Below are positions 27,026 through 33,928 of a stretch of 64,000 nt of DNA, piece after piece; position 1 is the stretch's first letter; each line of letters opens with the position of its first letter. The translations under genes were made by a program, and so were the position numbers. The notes under the pieces are model-generated. The model was not told where the DNA came from, ran no database searches, and was given only the letters and a program-made list of their open reading frames with translations. Source of the DNA: CAVSXS01 sp963767715 (lineage in GTDB: Bacteria; Chloroflexota; Ktedonobacteria; Ktedonobacterales; Ktedonobacteraceae); assembly GCA_963767715.1 (NCBI GenBank), contig CAVYFA010000018.1, forward strand, positions 70,135 through 134,134, given 5' to 3'.

Positions 27026-27545
27026 GAACATCTGCCTTTCCAAGAGCTTGTTTATTGCAATCCTGCACATTTACAGTTCGCCAACAAACTCATAAGCGTT
27101 AAATCAGCATAGCATCGCTGCCAGGCGAATACCGTTATCAAGAAGTATAGATACGGTTGTAAAAATATTGAAGTTGTTATATTTACTCAACCGGGCGGCG
27201 TATCGCTAATTCTGGAAGCTTCTGAAATATTGTAACGGCTGTTGCATTTATCTCACATTTAAGTGGGAAAAATGGGCTACACGATCAAGAACAAGTAACC
27301 AGGGGTCATATGCTATTTTTCAACGACAGAAGAGTATAGTAGTGTATACTATCCCTACTATTGAGAACAATCGGCCTGGGAGATTAAAAGACAAGGTGTG
27401 AGATCCTTCACAGCAGAGATGTAAGGGATGTTATAGTCAACCAGCTTGATTACGGGCTATACTATGAACAGATTTAACCGACCTCTGTAGAGGGATAGGC
27501 GTTGAAGCGGCGCATATCCCGGGAAAGGAACAAGGAACAAGGAAC
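27026..27545. other. Divergent intergenic region with operator-like repeat
   Basis: This is a 520-base AT-rich non-coding stretch between the divergent phosphodiesterase and inositol-phosphate synthase genes. At 27333-27350 lies an inverted repeat AGTATA-N6-TATACT, a possible operator. A -10-like TATACT occurs at 27458-27463, without a good -35. At the 3' end, three exact copies of AAGGAAC precede ino1. No coding region is seen. Confidence 0.45.
27525..27545 (+). repeat. Triple AAGGAAC at the ino1 ribosome site
   Basis: There are three perfect tandem copies of the 7-mer AAGGAAC (27525-27531, 27532-27538, 27539-27545), ending exactly at the ATG of the inositol-phosphate synthase gene. Each contains an AAGGA ribosome-binding core, so slippage would change the number and spacing of ribosome sites. 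Confidence 0.85.
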
Positions 27546-28703
27546 ATGTCCAATCGTAAGAAAGTTCGCGTAGCTATTATCGGTGTGGGAAACTGTGCCA
27601 GTTCGCTCGTGCAGGGCGTTCAGTACTATCGCAATGCGCAGCCAGACGATTTCGTCCCTGGCTTGATGCATGTTAATCTGGGTGGCTACCATATCAGCGA
27701 TATCGAATTCTCTGCTGCATTCGATATTGATCAAAATAAGGTAGGGAAGGATATCAGTGAAGCCATCTTCGCGGCTCCCAATAATACCTATAAATTTTCG
27801 GACGTGCCACCCCTGGGCGTGAAGGTCTCCCGCGGAATGACACACGATGGCCTCGGGAAATACCTCTCGCGGGTGATTACCAAGTCGAAGGCCTCGACGG
27901 ATGACATCGTAAAGATTCTCGAGGATAGCGGAACGGATGTCGTGATTAACTACCTGCCGGTCGGCTCCGAGACGGCGACGAAGTGGTACGTTGAGCAACT
28001 CCTGCGCGCGAAGGTAGGATTTGTAAACTGCATCCCTGTGTTTATCGCGCGCGAGGCGTACTGGCAGGAGCGCTTCAAAGAGGCCGGGCTGCCGATGATC
28101 GGCGACGACATCAAGAGCCAGGTGGGCGCGACTATCGTTCATCGCAAGCTGGCGCGGCTCTTCCGAGAGCGCGGCGTGCGACTTGAGCGCACGATGCAGT
28201 TGAATGTGGGCGGTAACACTGATTTCTACAACATGCTGGAGCGCGAGCGGCTGGAGTCGAAGAAGATCAGCAAGACCAACGCGGTGACGAGCCAGCTCGA
28301 TTACGACCTGGGTGAGGGCAACGTGCATATCGGGCCATCGGACTACGTGGAGTGGCTGTCGGACCGCAAATGGGCCTACATCCGCCTGGAAGGACGCACC
28401 TTTGGCGATGTGCCGTTGAACGTGGAACTCAAGCTGGAGGTGTGGGACTCGCCCAACTCGGCGGGCGTGGTGATCGACGCGGTGCGCATGGTGAAGCTGG
28501 CGCTGGATCGGGGTATCAGCGGGACGCTCGAGGGGCCGAGCGCGTACCTGATGAAGTCCCCGCCGGTGCAGTACCACGACGACCTGGCACGTGAGATGAC
28601 GGAAGCCTACATCAAGGAAGAAGCGATCCATGAGCCGAAGCAGGCCGAGGTGCTAGAGCCAACGAACGGCTATAAGGTCGAGACAGAAATCCCGGCAGAA
28701 TAA
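27546..28703 (+). CDS. ino1: Inositol-3-phosphate synthase
   Basis: This 385-residue enzyme converts glucose 6-phosphate to 1L-myo-inositol 1-phosphate using NAD. IGVGNCASSLVQGV (~12-25) is the actinobacterial/archaeal-type NAD-binding loop; NYLPVGSETATKWY, NCIPVFIA and GDDIKSQVGATIVHR are conserved catalytic-region blocks. Length fits the short bacterial form. Inositol phosphate could serve phosphatidylinositol-type lipids, mycothiol-like thiols or a solute. The gene stands alone with a large upstream gap, an unusual tandem-repeat ribosome site and a long palindrome after the stop. Confidence 0.93.
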   Translation: MSNRKKVRVAIIGVGNCASSLVQGVQYYRNAQPDDFVPGLMHVNLGGYHISDIEFSAAFDIDQNKVGKDISEAIFAAPNNTYKFSDVPPLGVKVSRGMTHDGLGKYLSRVITKSKASTDDIVKILEDSGTDVVINYLPVGSETATKWYVEQLLRAKVGFVNCIPVFIAREAYWQERFKEAGLPMIGDDIKSQVGATIVHRKLARLFRERGVRLERTMQLNVGGNTDFYNMLERERLESKKISKTNAVTSQLDYDLGEGNVHIGPSDYVEWLSDRKWAYIRLEGRTFGDVPLNVELKLEVWDSPNSAGVVIDAVRMVKLALDRGISGTLEGPSAYLMKSPPVQYHDDLAREMTEAYIKEEAIHEPKQAEVLEPTNGYKVETEIPAE

Positions 28704-28708
28704 ACCGC

Positions 28709-28762
28709 CACGGCATCCGAAGGGGAGCAGACGCATGCGTCTGCTCCCCTTCGGATGCCGTG
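28709..28762. terminator. 54-bp perfect palindrome between ino1 and csrA
   Basis: Positions 28709-28762 read identically on both strands, giving a 27-bp arm without mismatch. It starts five bases after the ino1 stop and ends two bases before the csrA stop, so it lies exactly between two convergent genes. No T-run follows on either strand, so it may act as a bidirectional terminator or an RNA 3'-end stabiliser. Confidence 0.75.
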
Positions 28763-28764
28763 CA

Positions 28765-28959
28765 TTAGTGCTGCGGCGCAGGCTCTGGCTCTGCGCGAGC
28801 GGTAGTGGTGCCTTTCAGCAGCTCCTCGCGCACAATCGCTACATCCGCGGGAGCCGTGATGCCAATTTTGACCCGCTCACCCTCAACCGCAAGCACGGAT
28901 ACGCTGATTACCCCATCCAGGATGATACGTTCACCGACTTTTCGCCTCAATACGAGCAT
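28765..28959 (-). CDS. csrA: Carbon storage regulator CsrA
   Basis: This 64-residue RNA-binding translational regulator begins MLVLRRKVGERIIL, with the conserved V.GERVKIGI and DVAIVREEL segments, so the RNA-binding Arg and Val-Arg-Glu positions are kept. The C-terminal tail is Glu/Pro-rich. Start ATG 28959 has GGAAAGGA upstream and lies inside the end of the sigma-factor gene (29-base overlap), so translation is coupled. CsrA usually acts with FliW in flagellated bacteria; no flagellar or fliW gene is in this window. Confidence 0.93.
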   Translation of the reverse strand: MLVLRRKVGERIILDGVISVSVLAVEGERVKIGITAPADVAIVREELLKGTTTARAEPEPAPQH

Positions 28960-29770
28960 GTTGATACCGGTTCCTTTCCTTGTGTAGCTGTTTCGGCTGA
29001 TGAGAGACAAAGAGTGTATTCATCGCACTTCGCAGGCGCGCAATGGCCTGCATGTGAAGCTGGCAAATGCGAGACTCCGAAACACGCAAAATGTTACTTA
29101 TTTCTTTCATCGTCATTTCTTCTTGATAATAAAGGGATAAGAGCTGCTTTTCGCGCGGCGGTAATTGGTCAATAGCATAACTAAGTAAGGTAAGCATCTC
29201 GTCATTTTCCAGTTGCTCTGCCGGACCAGGCGTGTGCGCGTCTTCCAGCAATTCAGCCACCGAGACCGTATCATCCTCCGCCGAAAGGGCATTTAATGGC
29301 GCATCGAGTGAGAAAATAGTCGTGCTGGCTTCTTGCAACATATGGCGGTAGCGGTCGAGCGGCACACCCATTTCGGCTGCGACCTCCTCCTCTGCGGGAG
29401 AACGTCCCAGGCGCTGCTCCAGTTCGGCCAGCGCGCTTTCCACCTGCCGAATTCGCCTCAATGCCGAGCGCGGGAACCAGTTGATAGCCCGCAGTTGGTC
29501 GATCACCGCGCCTCGAATGCGCGAGGTGGCGAATGCTTCAAAGCGAATGCCCCGCGCGGGATCGAAGCGGTCAATGGCGTTAATGAGGCCGATGATTCCA
29601 AAACTTACCAGGTCTTCCTGGTCTAGTAAGCCGACCGAAGGAATACCCAATCTGCCGACCACAAAACGCACGAGGGGTATATACCTGGTTATCAACTCGT
29701 CGCGCAGCGCCGGGTGGCGGGTGGCCACATACTCTGTCCATGCATCCTCATCAGTCGCTAATGCACCCAT
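28931..29770 (-). CDS. RNA polymerase sigma-28 family factor (FliA/WhiG-like)
   Basis: This 279-residue sigma-70-class factor has region 2 (RYIPLVRFVVGRLG, FGIIGLINAIDRFD, FEAFATSRIRGAVIDQLR), region 3 (LGRSPAEEEVAAEMG) and region 4 (LPPREKQLLSLYYQEEMTMKEISNILRVSESRICQLH in pieces). The RIRGAVIDQLR motif is typical of FliA/WhiG. After region 4 comes a basic tail of about 30 residues. It is coupled to csrA. With no flagellar genes in view, a WhiG-like role in differentiation or sporulation is a fair inference for a Ktedonobacteria-like organism. Confidence 0.9.
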   Translation of the reverse strand: MGALATDEDAWTEYVATRHPALRDELITRYIPLVRFVVGRLGIPSVGLLDQEDLVSFGIIGLINAIDRFDPARGIRFEAFATSRIRGAVIDQLRAINWFPRSALRRIRQVESALAELEQRLGRSPAEEEVAAEMGVPLDRYRHMLQEASTTIFSLDAPLNALSAEDDTVSVAELLEDAHTPGPAEQLENDEMLTLLSYAIDQLPPREKQLLSLYYQEEMTMKEISNILRVSESRICQLHMQAIARLRSAMNTLFVSHQPKQLHKERNRYQHARIEAKSR

Positions 29771-30026
29771 GAAGAAATCCTTCTTGAAAGGTTCCTTCCT
29801 GAGTTGCTCCTATCGTTCCAGACCTTGTTTATGTTGCCAGTGTAGCGAGGCAGGCAGCATTTTTATATTGACGTTAGTCGCTTATTTGCTAAGCCAAAAG
29901 TCCCTAACAGCCCAACAGGGCCCATTTTGGTCCGGTGAAGTTCAAGGGCGGCGCACGAGCGGCCGATATCAAGCAGTAACAGCGTCTGGCGCGTGCCAGG
30001 AAATATGGATTTGTGCGAGGTATAGT

Positions 30027-30299
30027 ATGAAAAACAGCTCACAGTCGTCTGAACACGGCGAGCGGCCAGACCGATCAGTGCGACAGGCCAACGGGCATTT
30101 CTCCACGGGAATGGGCAATGAGCAGGCTCAACTTGATGCTTTAATGAAAAGCGGGTTTGGATGGGATGAAGCCGTCAGGCTGGTGTATTTGCGCGATCAC
30201 CTCTACTCGAACAGCGAGATGCAGCAGCGTATCGCGAACGATCACCACATGCAGTTCGCGCGCTGGCTCTACGAGCAAGGGGAATTGAAGGAAATGTAA
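30027..30299 (+). CDS. Small acidic/polar protein of unknown function
   Basis: This 90-residue protein starts at ATG 30027 with GAGG nine bases upstream. The first ~35 residues are polar (Ser, Gln, Glu, Gly). The rest contains a helix-rich segment with SGFGWDEAVRLVYLRDHLY and HHMQFARWLYEQGELKEM. Codon use matches neighbouring genes, which supports it being real. A longer open frame extends upstream but overlaps the opposite sigma gene. I do not recognise a family. The tRNA genes follow 38 bases downstream. Confidence 0.6.
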   Translation: MKNSSQSSEHGERPDRSVRQANGHFSTGMGNEQAQLDALMKSGFGWDEAVRLVYLRDHLYSNSEMQQRIANDHHMQFARWLYEQGELKEM

Positions 30300-30337
30300 G
30301 CTTGTCATGCCCCAGGAGATATGCTATACTGCGCAGC

Positions 30338-30423
30338 GGAGAGATGTCAGAGTGGTCGAATGTGCCGCTCTCGAAAAGCGGTAGGGTGAATAGCCCTCGT
30401 GGGTTCGAATCCCACTCTCTCCG
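30338..30423 (+). tRNA. tRNA-Ser (CGA)
   Basis: The acceptor arms GGAGAGA (30338-30344) and TCTCTCC (30416-30422) pair fully. The anticodon loop CTCGAAA gives anticodon CGA. There is a long variable arm as expected for serine, and a standard GTTCGAATC T-loop. The discriminator G is followed by CC, so CCA is not fully encoded. Confidence 0.95.
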
Positions 30424-30429
30424 CCGTTT

Positions 30430-30515
30430 GGAGGAGTCTCATAGTGGCCTAGTGAGCACGACTGGAAATCGTGTAGGGTGAATAGCCCTCGTGGGTTCGA
30501 ATCCCACCTCCTCCG
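30430..30515 (+). tRNA. tRNA-Ser (GGA)
   Basis: The acceptor arms GGAGGAG (30430-30436) and CTCCTCC (30508-30514) pair. The anticodon loop CTGGAAA gives GGA. The variable arm and T-arm are identical to the preceding tRNA-Ser, six bases away, which indicates a tandem duplication followed by anticodon-arm and acceptor change. Confidence 0.95.
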
Positions 30516-30652
30516 CCCGTTCATGTTCCCCTGCTTGTTCTTTACCAGGCGCTGGCTATGTCACAAAAAGGCCCGCTAATCCGTATTCTTCATGGTGGGT
30601 AGTCTACCAGGGGCAGTGCCTCGATATGGTTCCTCAGGAAGGATATGCCGCT

Positions 30653-30802
30653 ATGGCAGAAGAGACAACTGCTTTGGTTGTGGCCGTTTTCGACAGCATA
30701 CAGCAGGCCACACAGGCGTACAATGAACTCAGGGCGGCCGGTTTTGGTGATGATTATCTCGGCCTGTTCGCCTGTGAAGATCAGTCAGTGATGCCCCTTT
30801 AA
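30653..30802 (+). CDS. Short general-stress-17M-like protein
   Basis: A 49-residue product (from ATG 30653; ATG 30626 gives 58) contains ALVVAVFDSIQQATQAYNELRAAGF. This resembles the N-terminal part of general stress protein 17M-like (heat-induced YflT) domains, which are normally over 100 residues. GGAAGG lies about ten bases upstream of the ATG. It ends soon after with CEDQSV and a stop, so it is either a remnant or a true short form. The coding call is moderate; the family call is weak. Confidence 0.45.
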   Translation: MAEETTALVVAVFDSIQQATQAYNELRAAGFGDDYLGLFACEDQSVMPL

Positions 30803-30907
30803 GCAGCAGGTACATTTTCTATAGGATATACTGTTCTGGCGATGGTAATCTACTTGAGCTTTTCTGACGTAATAGTGGTCAAGTAGACTAACTGAGGAGC
30901 AGCCTAA

Positions 30908-31732
30908 ATGACCTGCGAAGAATTTGAAGAATTATCGGGCGCGTACGTGCTGGGTGCCATCACACCGGAAGAACGCCAGGCCGCACAGGCGCACCTGGCC
31001 ACCTGCGCGAAATGTAGCAGCCTGATGCAAGGGCTGAGGACGGCAGCCAGCATCCTTCCCCTCACTGCTCCGCAAGTCGCACCCTCGCCTGCCTTGAAAG
31101 AGCGAGTGATGGAGGCCATCCGCCGGGAAAGCCGGCCTATTCCTCTTCGGCCTGGGACCCGCCAGATCACCAGGCGCCGTGCCGGTTGGGCGACTCGCCT
31201 GCTTGCAGTCGCCGCTCTCCTGTTAGTCCTGCTCACAGGCGGCATGACAGTGTGGAATATTGCGCTGCAACACCAGGTAGCCACGTTGCAAGCTAGCAGC
31301 ATACAGTTGAACCACCAGTTGAGCGAATTGCAGCAAACGAATGCCACGCAGTCAGAACAGATAAGCATGCTACGCCGCCAGGTAGTAGAGGTGTACAACG
31401 TTGCGGGCACGCAGACGGCGAAGTCTGCCAGCGGCTCGCTGCTCTACCTGCCACAGCAGAACATCACCGTGCTGGTGCTGCACGGTTTGCCGAAGCTCCA
31501 GGGGAAGCAAATCTATCAGGGCTGGCTGCTCCACGATAATACACCGGTGAGCATTGGCGTGCTGAGCGTGCAAAACGGGATTGCCAGCCTGACCTTCCCA
31601 GATGCTATCAGCGGCTACGATAGCGCAGCGGTCAGCCTGGAACCAGGGCCGGCTCCAAGCCTGCACCGGCCGGCAGGCTCAGTGATCGCGAAAGCCGCCT
31701 TACAACATCCCGCACAGGTATTCTTTATTTAG
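30908..31732 (+). CDS. Transmembrane anti-sigma factor, RskA-like
   Basis: This 274-residue single-pass membrane protein has an N-terminal putative zinc finger (Cys3, His28, Cys32, Cys35 in MTCEEF and HLATCAKC), with acidic YVLGAITPEE between. A membrane helix lies at ~96-117, a coiled coil at ~120-160 and an extracytoplasmic RskA-type domain at ~165-260 (VLVLHGLPKLQGKQIYQGWLL). Such proteins hold an ECF sigma factor until a surface signal triggers release. No ECF sigma gene is adjacent, which is unusual. The last 33 bases overlap the convergent surface-protein gene. GAGGAG precedes the start. Confidence 0.87.
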   Translation: MTCEEFEELSGAYVLGAITPEERQAAQAHLATCAKCSSLMQGLRTAASILPLTAPQVAPSPALKERVMEAIRRESRPIPLRPGTRQITRRRAGWATRLLAVAALLLVLLTGGMTVWNIALQHQVATLQASSIQLNHQLSELQQTNATQSEQISMLRRQVVEVYNVAGTQTAKSASGSLLYLPQQNITVLVLHGLPKLQGKQIYQGWLLHDNTPVSIGVLSVQNGIASLTFPDAISGYDSAAVSLEPGPAPSLHRPAGSVIAKAALQHPAQVFFI

Positions 31733-32689
31733 CCTTCTGGCTGCTCGAGCGAGCATGCCGCAGAAGATGATCGTTCCCGCGAGAGATGTGCTGAGTATTG
31801 TCCAGAATTCGAGTTGGAGTGAGAGCAGAAGCGACGAGGGGCCTTCGAACAAAAGTGTATCGCCCAGGCAATTCCACGTTGCGCCGCTATGGGTAGATGA
31901 GGCAGTTGTGCCACCCGTGTCGGCCTGCTGGGAGGAGGGCGAGGAGCCGCCCGGTATGGTTGCCCCCACGTTGGTGTGTCCAGCCTGCGCTGTCGCGGGG
32001 AGTGTAGGGGTGGCAGTCGGGCTGTCGGGCGATGTAGGCATTCCAGTCGCTTGCGTGCCAGGCGATACAGTCGCAACGGGTGTAACCGTAGCCGTTGATG
32101 TATCGACCGGTGTAACCGTAGCAGTAGCCGTAACGACCGGCGTCGGCGTAACGGTGGGAGTGACAACTGGCGTGGGTGGGATCGTCGGAGTAGATGTCGG
32201 CGTCGGCGGCTGGGTTGGCGTGGCCGTCAGCGCCAACGTGGGTGTCACCGTGGGTAGCGTGGGTGTCGGCGATGGCCTGCGTACGGGCGCCGGCGTATGC
32301 TGTGGATATGTGTGAGTTGCCGTCGCGTGTGGTTTGCTCCCCGATCGCACAATGCTCGTCCCGCTGGTTGGAGGCGATGGTTTTGTCGTCACCTGTTCAT
32401 CGGCCGTGGCGGTGATAAGACAGGGCGTGGGAACGGTAATCGGCGTGGTTGCCGCGGTCCTGGTTGCCATGACCTGACCTGGCTGGCCGGTTGGCGTGCT
32501 GCGCAATCGATACCCGGTATGCGTTGGCGTCGTGGCCGCATGCTTTTGCGTAAACAAGGCTCCCCAGGCGCTGCCAGCGGTAATCACAAGTACGGATGTA
32601 CTGATACATAGGCAAAAAAAAGCGAGGATCATGACGCTTAAGCGCCCCCTCCATCCTCTGTTCCAGAGCGCCATCATCGTGTTCATCAT
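31700..32689 (-). CDS. Pro/Thr-rich membrane-anchored surface protein
   Basis: This 329-residue protein has a membrane helix at ~17-45, a long Thr/Pro-rich region (~85-260) of repeated TPTxTP and TATVTPV motifs, and a C-terminal helix (~290-312) followed by basic residues. It looks like a wall-spanning stalk or mucin-like segment with both ends in the membrane, likely glycosylated. AGGAG is just before the double ATG (32689/32686). The low-complexity stretch has strongly repetitive DNA. It overlaps the anti-sigma gene at the 3' ends. A cargo domain is absent, so its role is unknown. Confidence 0.65.
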   Translation of the reverse strand: MMNTMMALWNRGWRGRLSVMILAFFCLCISTSVLVITAGSAWGALFTQKHAATTPTHTGYRLRSTPTGQPGQVMATRTAATTPITVPTPCLITATADEQVTTKPSPPTSGTSIVRSGSKPHATATHTYPQHTPAPVRRPSPTPTLPTVTPTLALTATPTQPPTPTSTPTIPPTPVVTPTVTPTPVVTATATVTPVDTSTATVTPVATVSPGTQATGMPTSPDSPTATPTLPATAQAGHTNVGATIPGGSSPSSQQADTGGTTASSTHSGATWNCLGDTLLFEGPSSLLLSLQLEFWTILSTSLAGTIIFCGMLARAARRLNKEYLCGML

Positions 32690-32791
32690 CTTCTCCTATC
32701 CTCCCCCCAAATCTTCCTGGACGAGGGTCTCCACAAGCGTCTTCACCCAGCGTCCACGCTACCCTCAGCCTTATCATGAGAACGAAAGGGA

Positions 32792-33751
32792 CTACCCAGG
32801 CCAGTTCATGGTAAGAGCGGGAGTGGAGTGGACGTGGGATGAAGACTCCTGTGGCCGTCCTGAAGCCTCTCTCTCGGCCAGTTTACGAGCATTCGCAAAT
32901 GCGCCGGGAAGAGTGGGTCCCCCTGGCGCGGTTCGCGCCGTGGTCTTGAGGATCGCTTCCAGGCGAGCGGCGCATATTTCGGGCTGCGGCATGCTAAAAA
33001 TGGCGCGTTTCTGCCAATGGTCGGCCTCGAAGGTGAGTGTACCCTCCAGCCGAGCAATGTGAAGCAGGTGGACATAATCCAGCACGAGCTGGCTCCTGCG
33101 ACCGATGAAGAGCAGGCGCCGGTCGGTCAGGATCAACAGACCGTGATCCTGTGCGGGGTAAGTCGTGCGCAGTGTCTCCTTGATGGGTTCTCCACAGCGC
33201 GTGGCCCTGGAACTGTAATAGGCATGCTCGCCATCCAGCAGGCGCACGGGGACTGTAATCGGCGAGAGAACATCCGCCCGCGCCAGTTGCTCGGTCATGC
33301 GTTCCCGCCTCCAGCCGCTCAACAAACCTTTACCCGTGTGGGGTTCTTTTCGCATGCGCAAGGTGAAAAGATGAGGAGTATCAACCGGGCGCGTCACCTG
33401 CTCGTGAAATTTGATCTGTGGGGCTTCGTGCGCGGATGTGTCTCCCGCGGCAGGCTGTCGAGGCTTACACGTCCCGCCCTGTTCTCCCACGCCGCACCAT
33501 GATAGTAGATACTCAGCCGCCCTGCGAGCGTCATCGATAGCGGCGATCCCCCGCAGGTTGACTGTTTCACGTCCAAAACGCAGTTCCAGGCGCGCCGAGG
33601 GAACGCCCAGCGTCTGCTGCGTCACCAATCGAAGCTGTGTAAGCCTGGCCAACCGGTAGGCTTTGTTACAAACGTAGAGCGTCTCCCTGTACAGGCGGAA
33701 TTCCTTGCCCCACCCGAAAGCACATACCACTATGGCCTGTTCAATTTGCAT
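32792..33751 (-). CDS. Unknown protein with PH-like domains
   Basis: This protein is about 319 residues from ATG 33751 (GGAGG nine bases upstream; the longer frame to 33808 is less likely). Two beta-rich segments, ~10-80 (LYVCNKAYRLARLTQLRLV, FGRETVNL) and ~195-260 (LLILTDRRLLFIGRRSQLVL, LEGTLTFEA), match the pattern of bacterial PH-like/GRAM-type domains. The middle and C-terminal parts are basic and probably disordered. It lies between the surface protein and the transglutaminase genes, all on the same strand, so a membrane- or envelope-linked role is possible. Confidence 0.5.
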   Translation of the reverse strand: MQIEQAIVVCAFGWGKEFRLYRETLYVCNKAYRLARLTQLRLVTQQTLGVPSARLELRFGRETVNLRGIAAIDDARRAAEYLLSWCGVGEQGGTCKPRQPAAGDTSAHEAPQIKFHEQVTRPVDTPHLFTLRMRKEPHTGKGLLSGWRRERMTEQLARADVLSPITVPVRLLDGEHAYYSSRATRCGEPIKETLRTTYPAQDHGLLILTDRRLLFIGRRSQLVLDYVHLLHIARLEGTLTFEADHWQKRAIFSMPQPEICAARLEAILKTTARTAPGGPTLPGAFANARKLAEREASGRPQESSSHVHSTPALTMNWPG

Positions 33752-33928
33752 CTCGTCAAACCTCCACCCCCGTTGCTCTCTTGCCCTATCAACAATCCGG
33801 TATGGCATTCATCAGTAATCGCAGGAACTCCCGCGCGTTACGTCAAAGCTATCCCATACAGTTCAAACGTGTGGGAAAAGCCGGCGTAACGATTATAGAA
33901 ACATCCATATGTGGTCATATTGATAATG

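Noticed and set aside
27474..28631. A 385-residue open frame antisense to inositol-phosphate synthase.
   Set aside because: It is the mirror of a highly conserved gene, His/Arg-rich, without ribosome site or family features; long antisense frames are common in such codon use.
29481..30026. Upstream extension of the 90-residue gene over the sigma factor gene.
   Set aside because: It runs antisense to conserved sigma regions; the start at 30027 has a ribosome site and natural composition.
30491..30652. Longer version of the 17M-like frame reaching into the tRNA gene.
   Set aside because: It would be translated from the tRNA 3' end; later ATGs at 30626 and 30653 are more credible.
31900..32300. 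Minisatellite in the surface-protein gene as an independent repeat element.
   Set aside because: The DNA repetition follows from Thr-Pro/Thr-Val codon runs in one intact frame.
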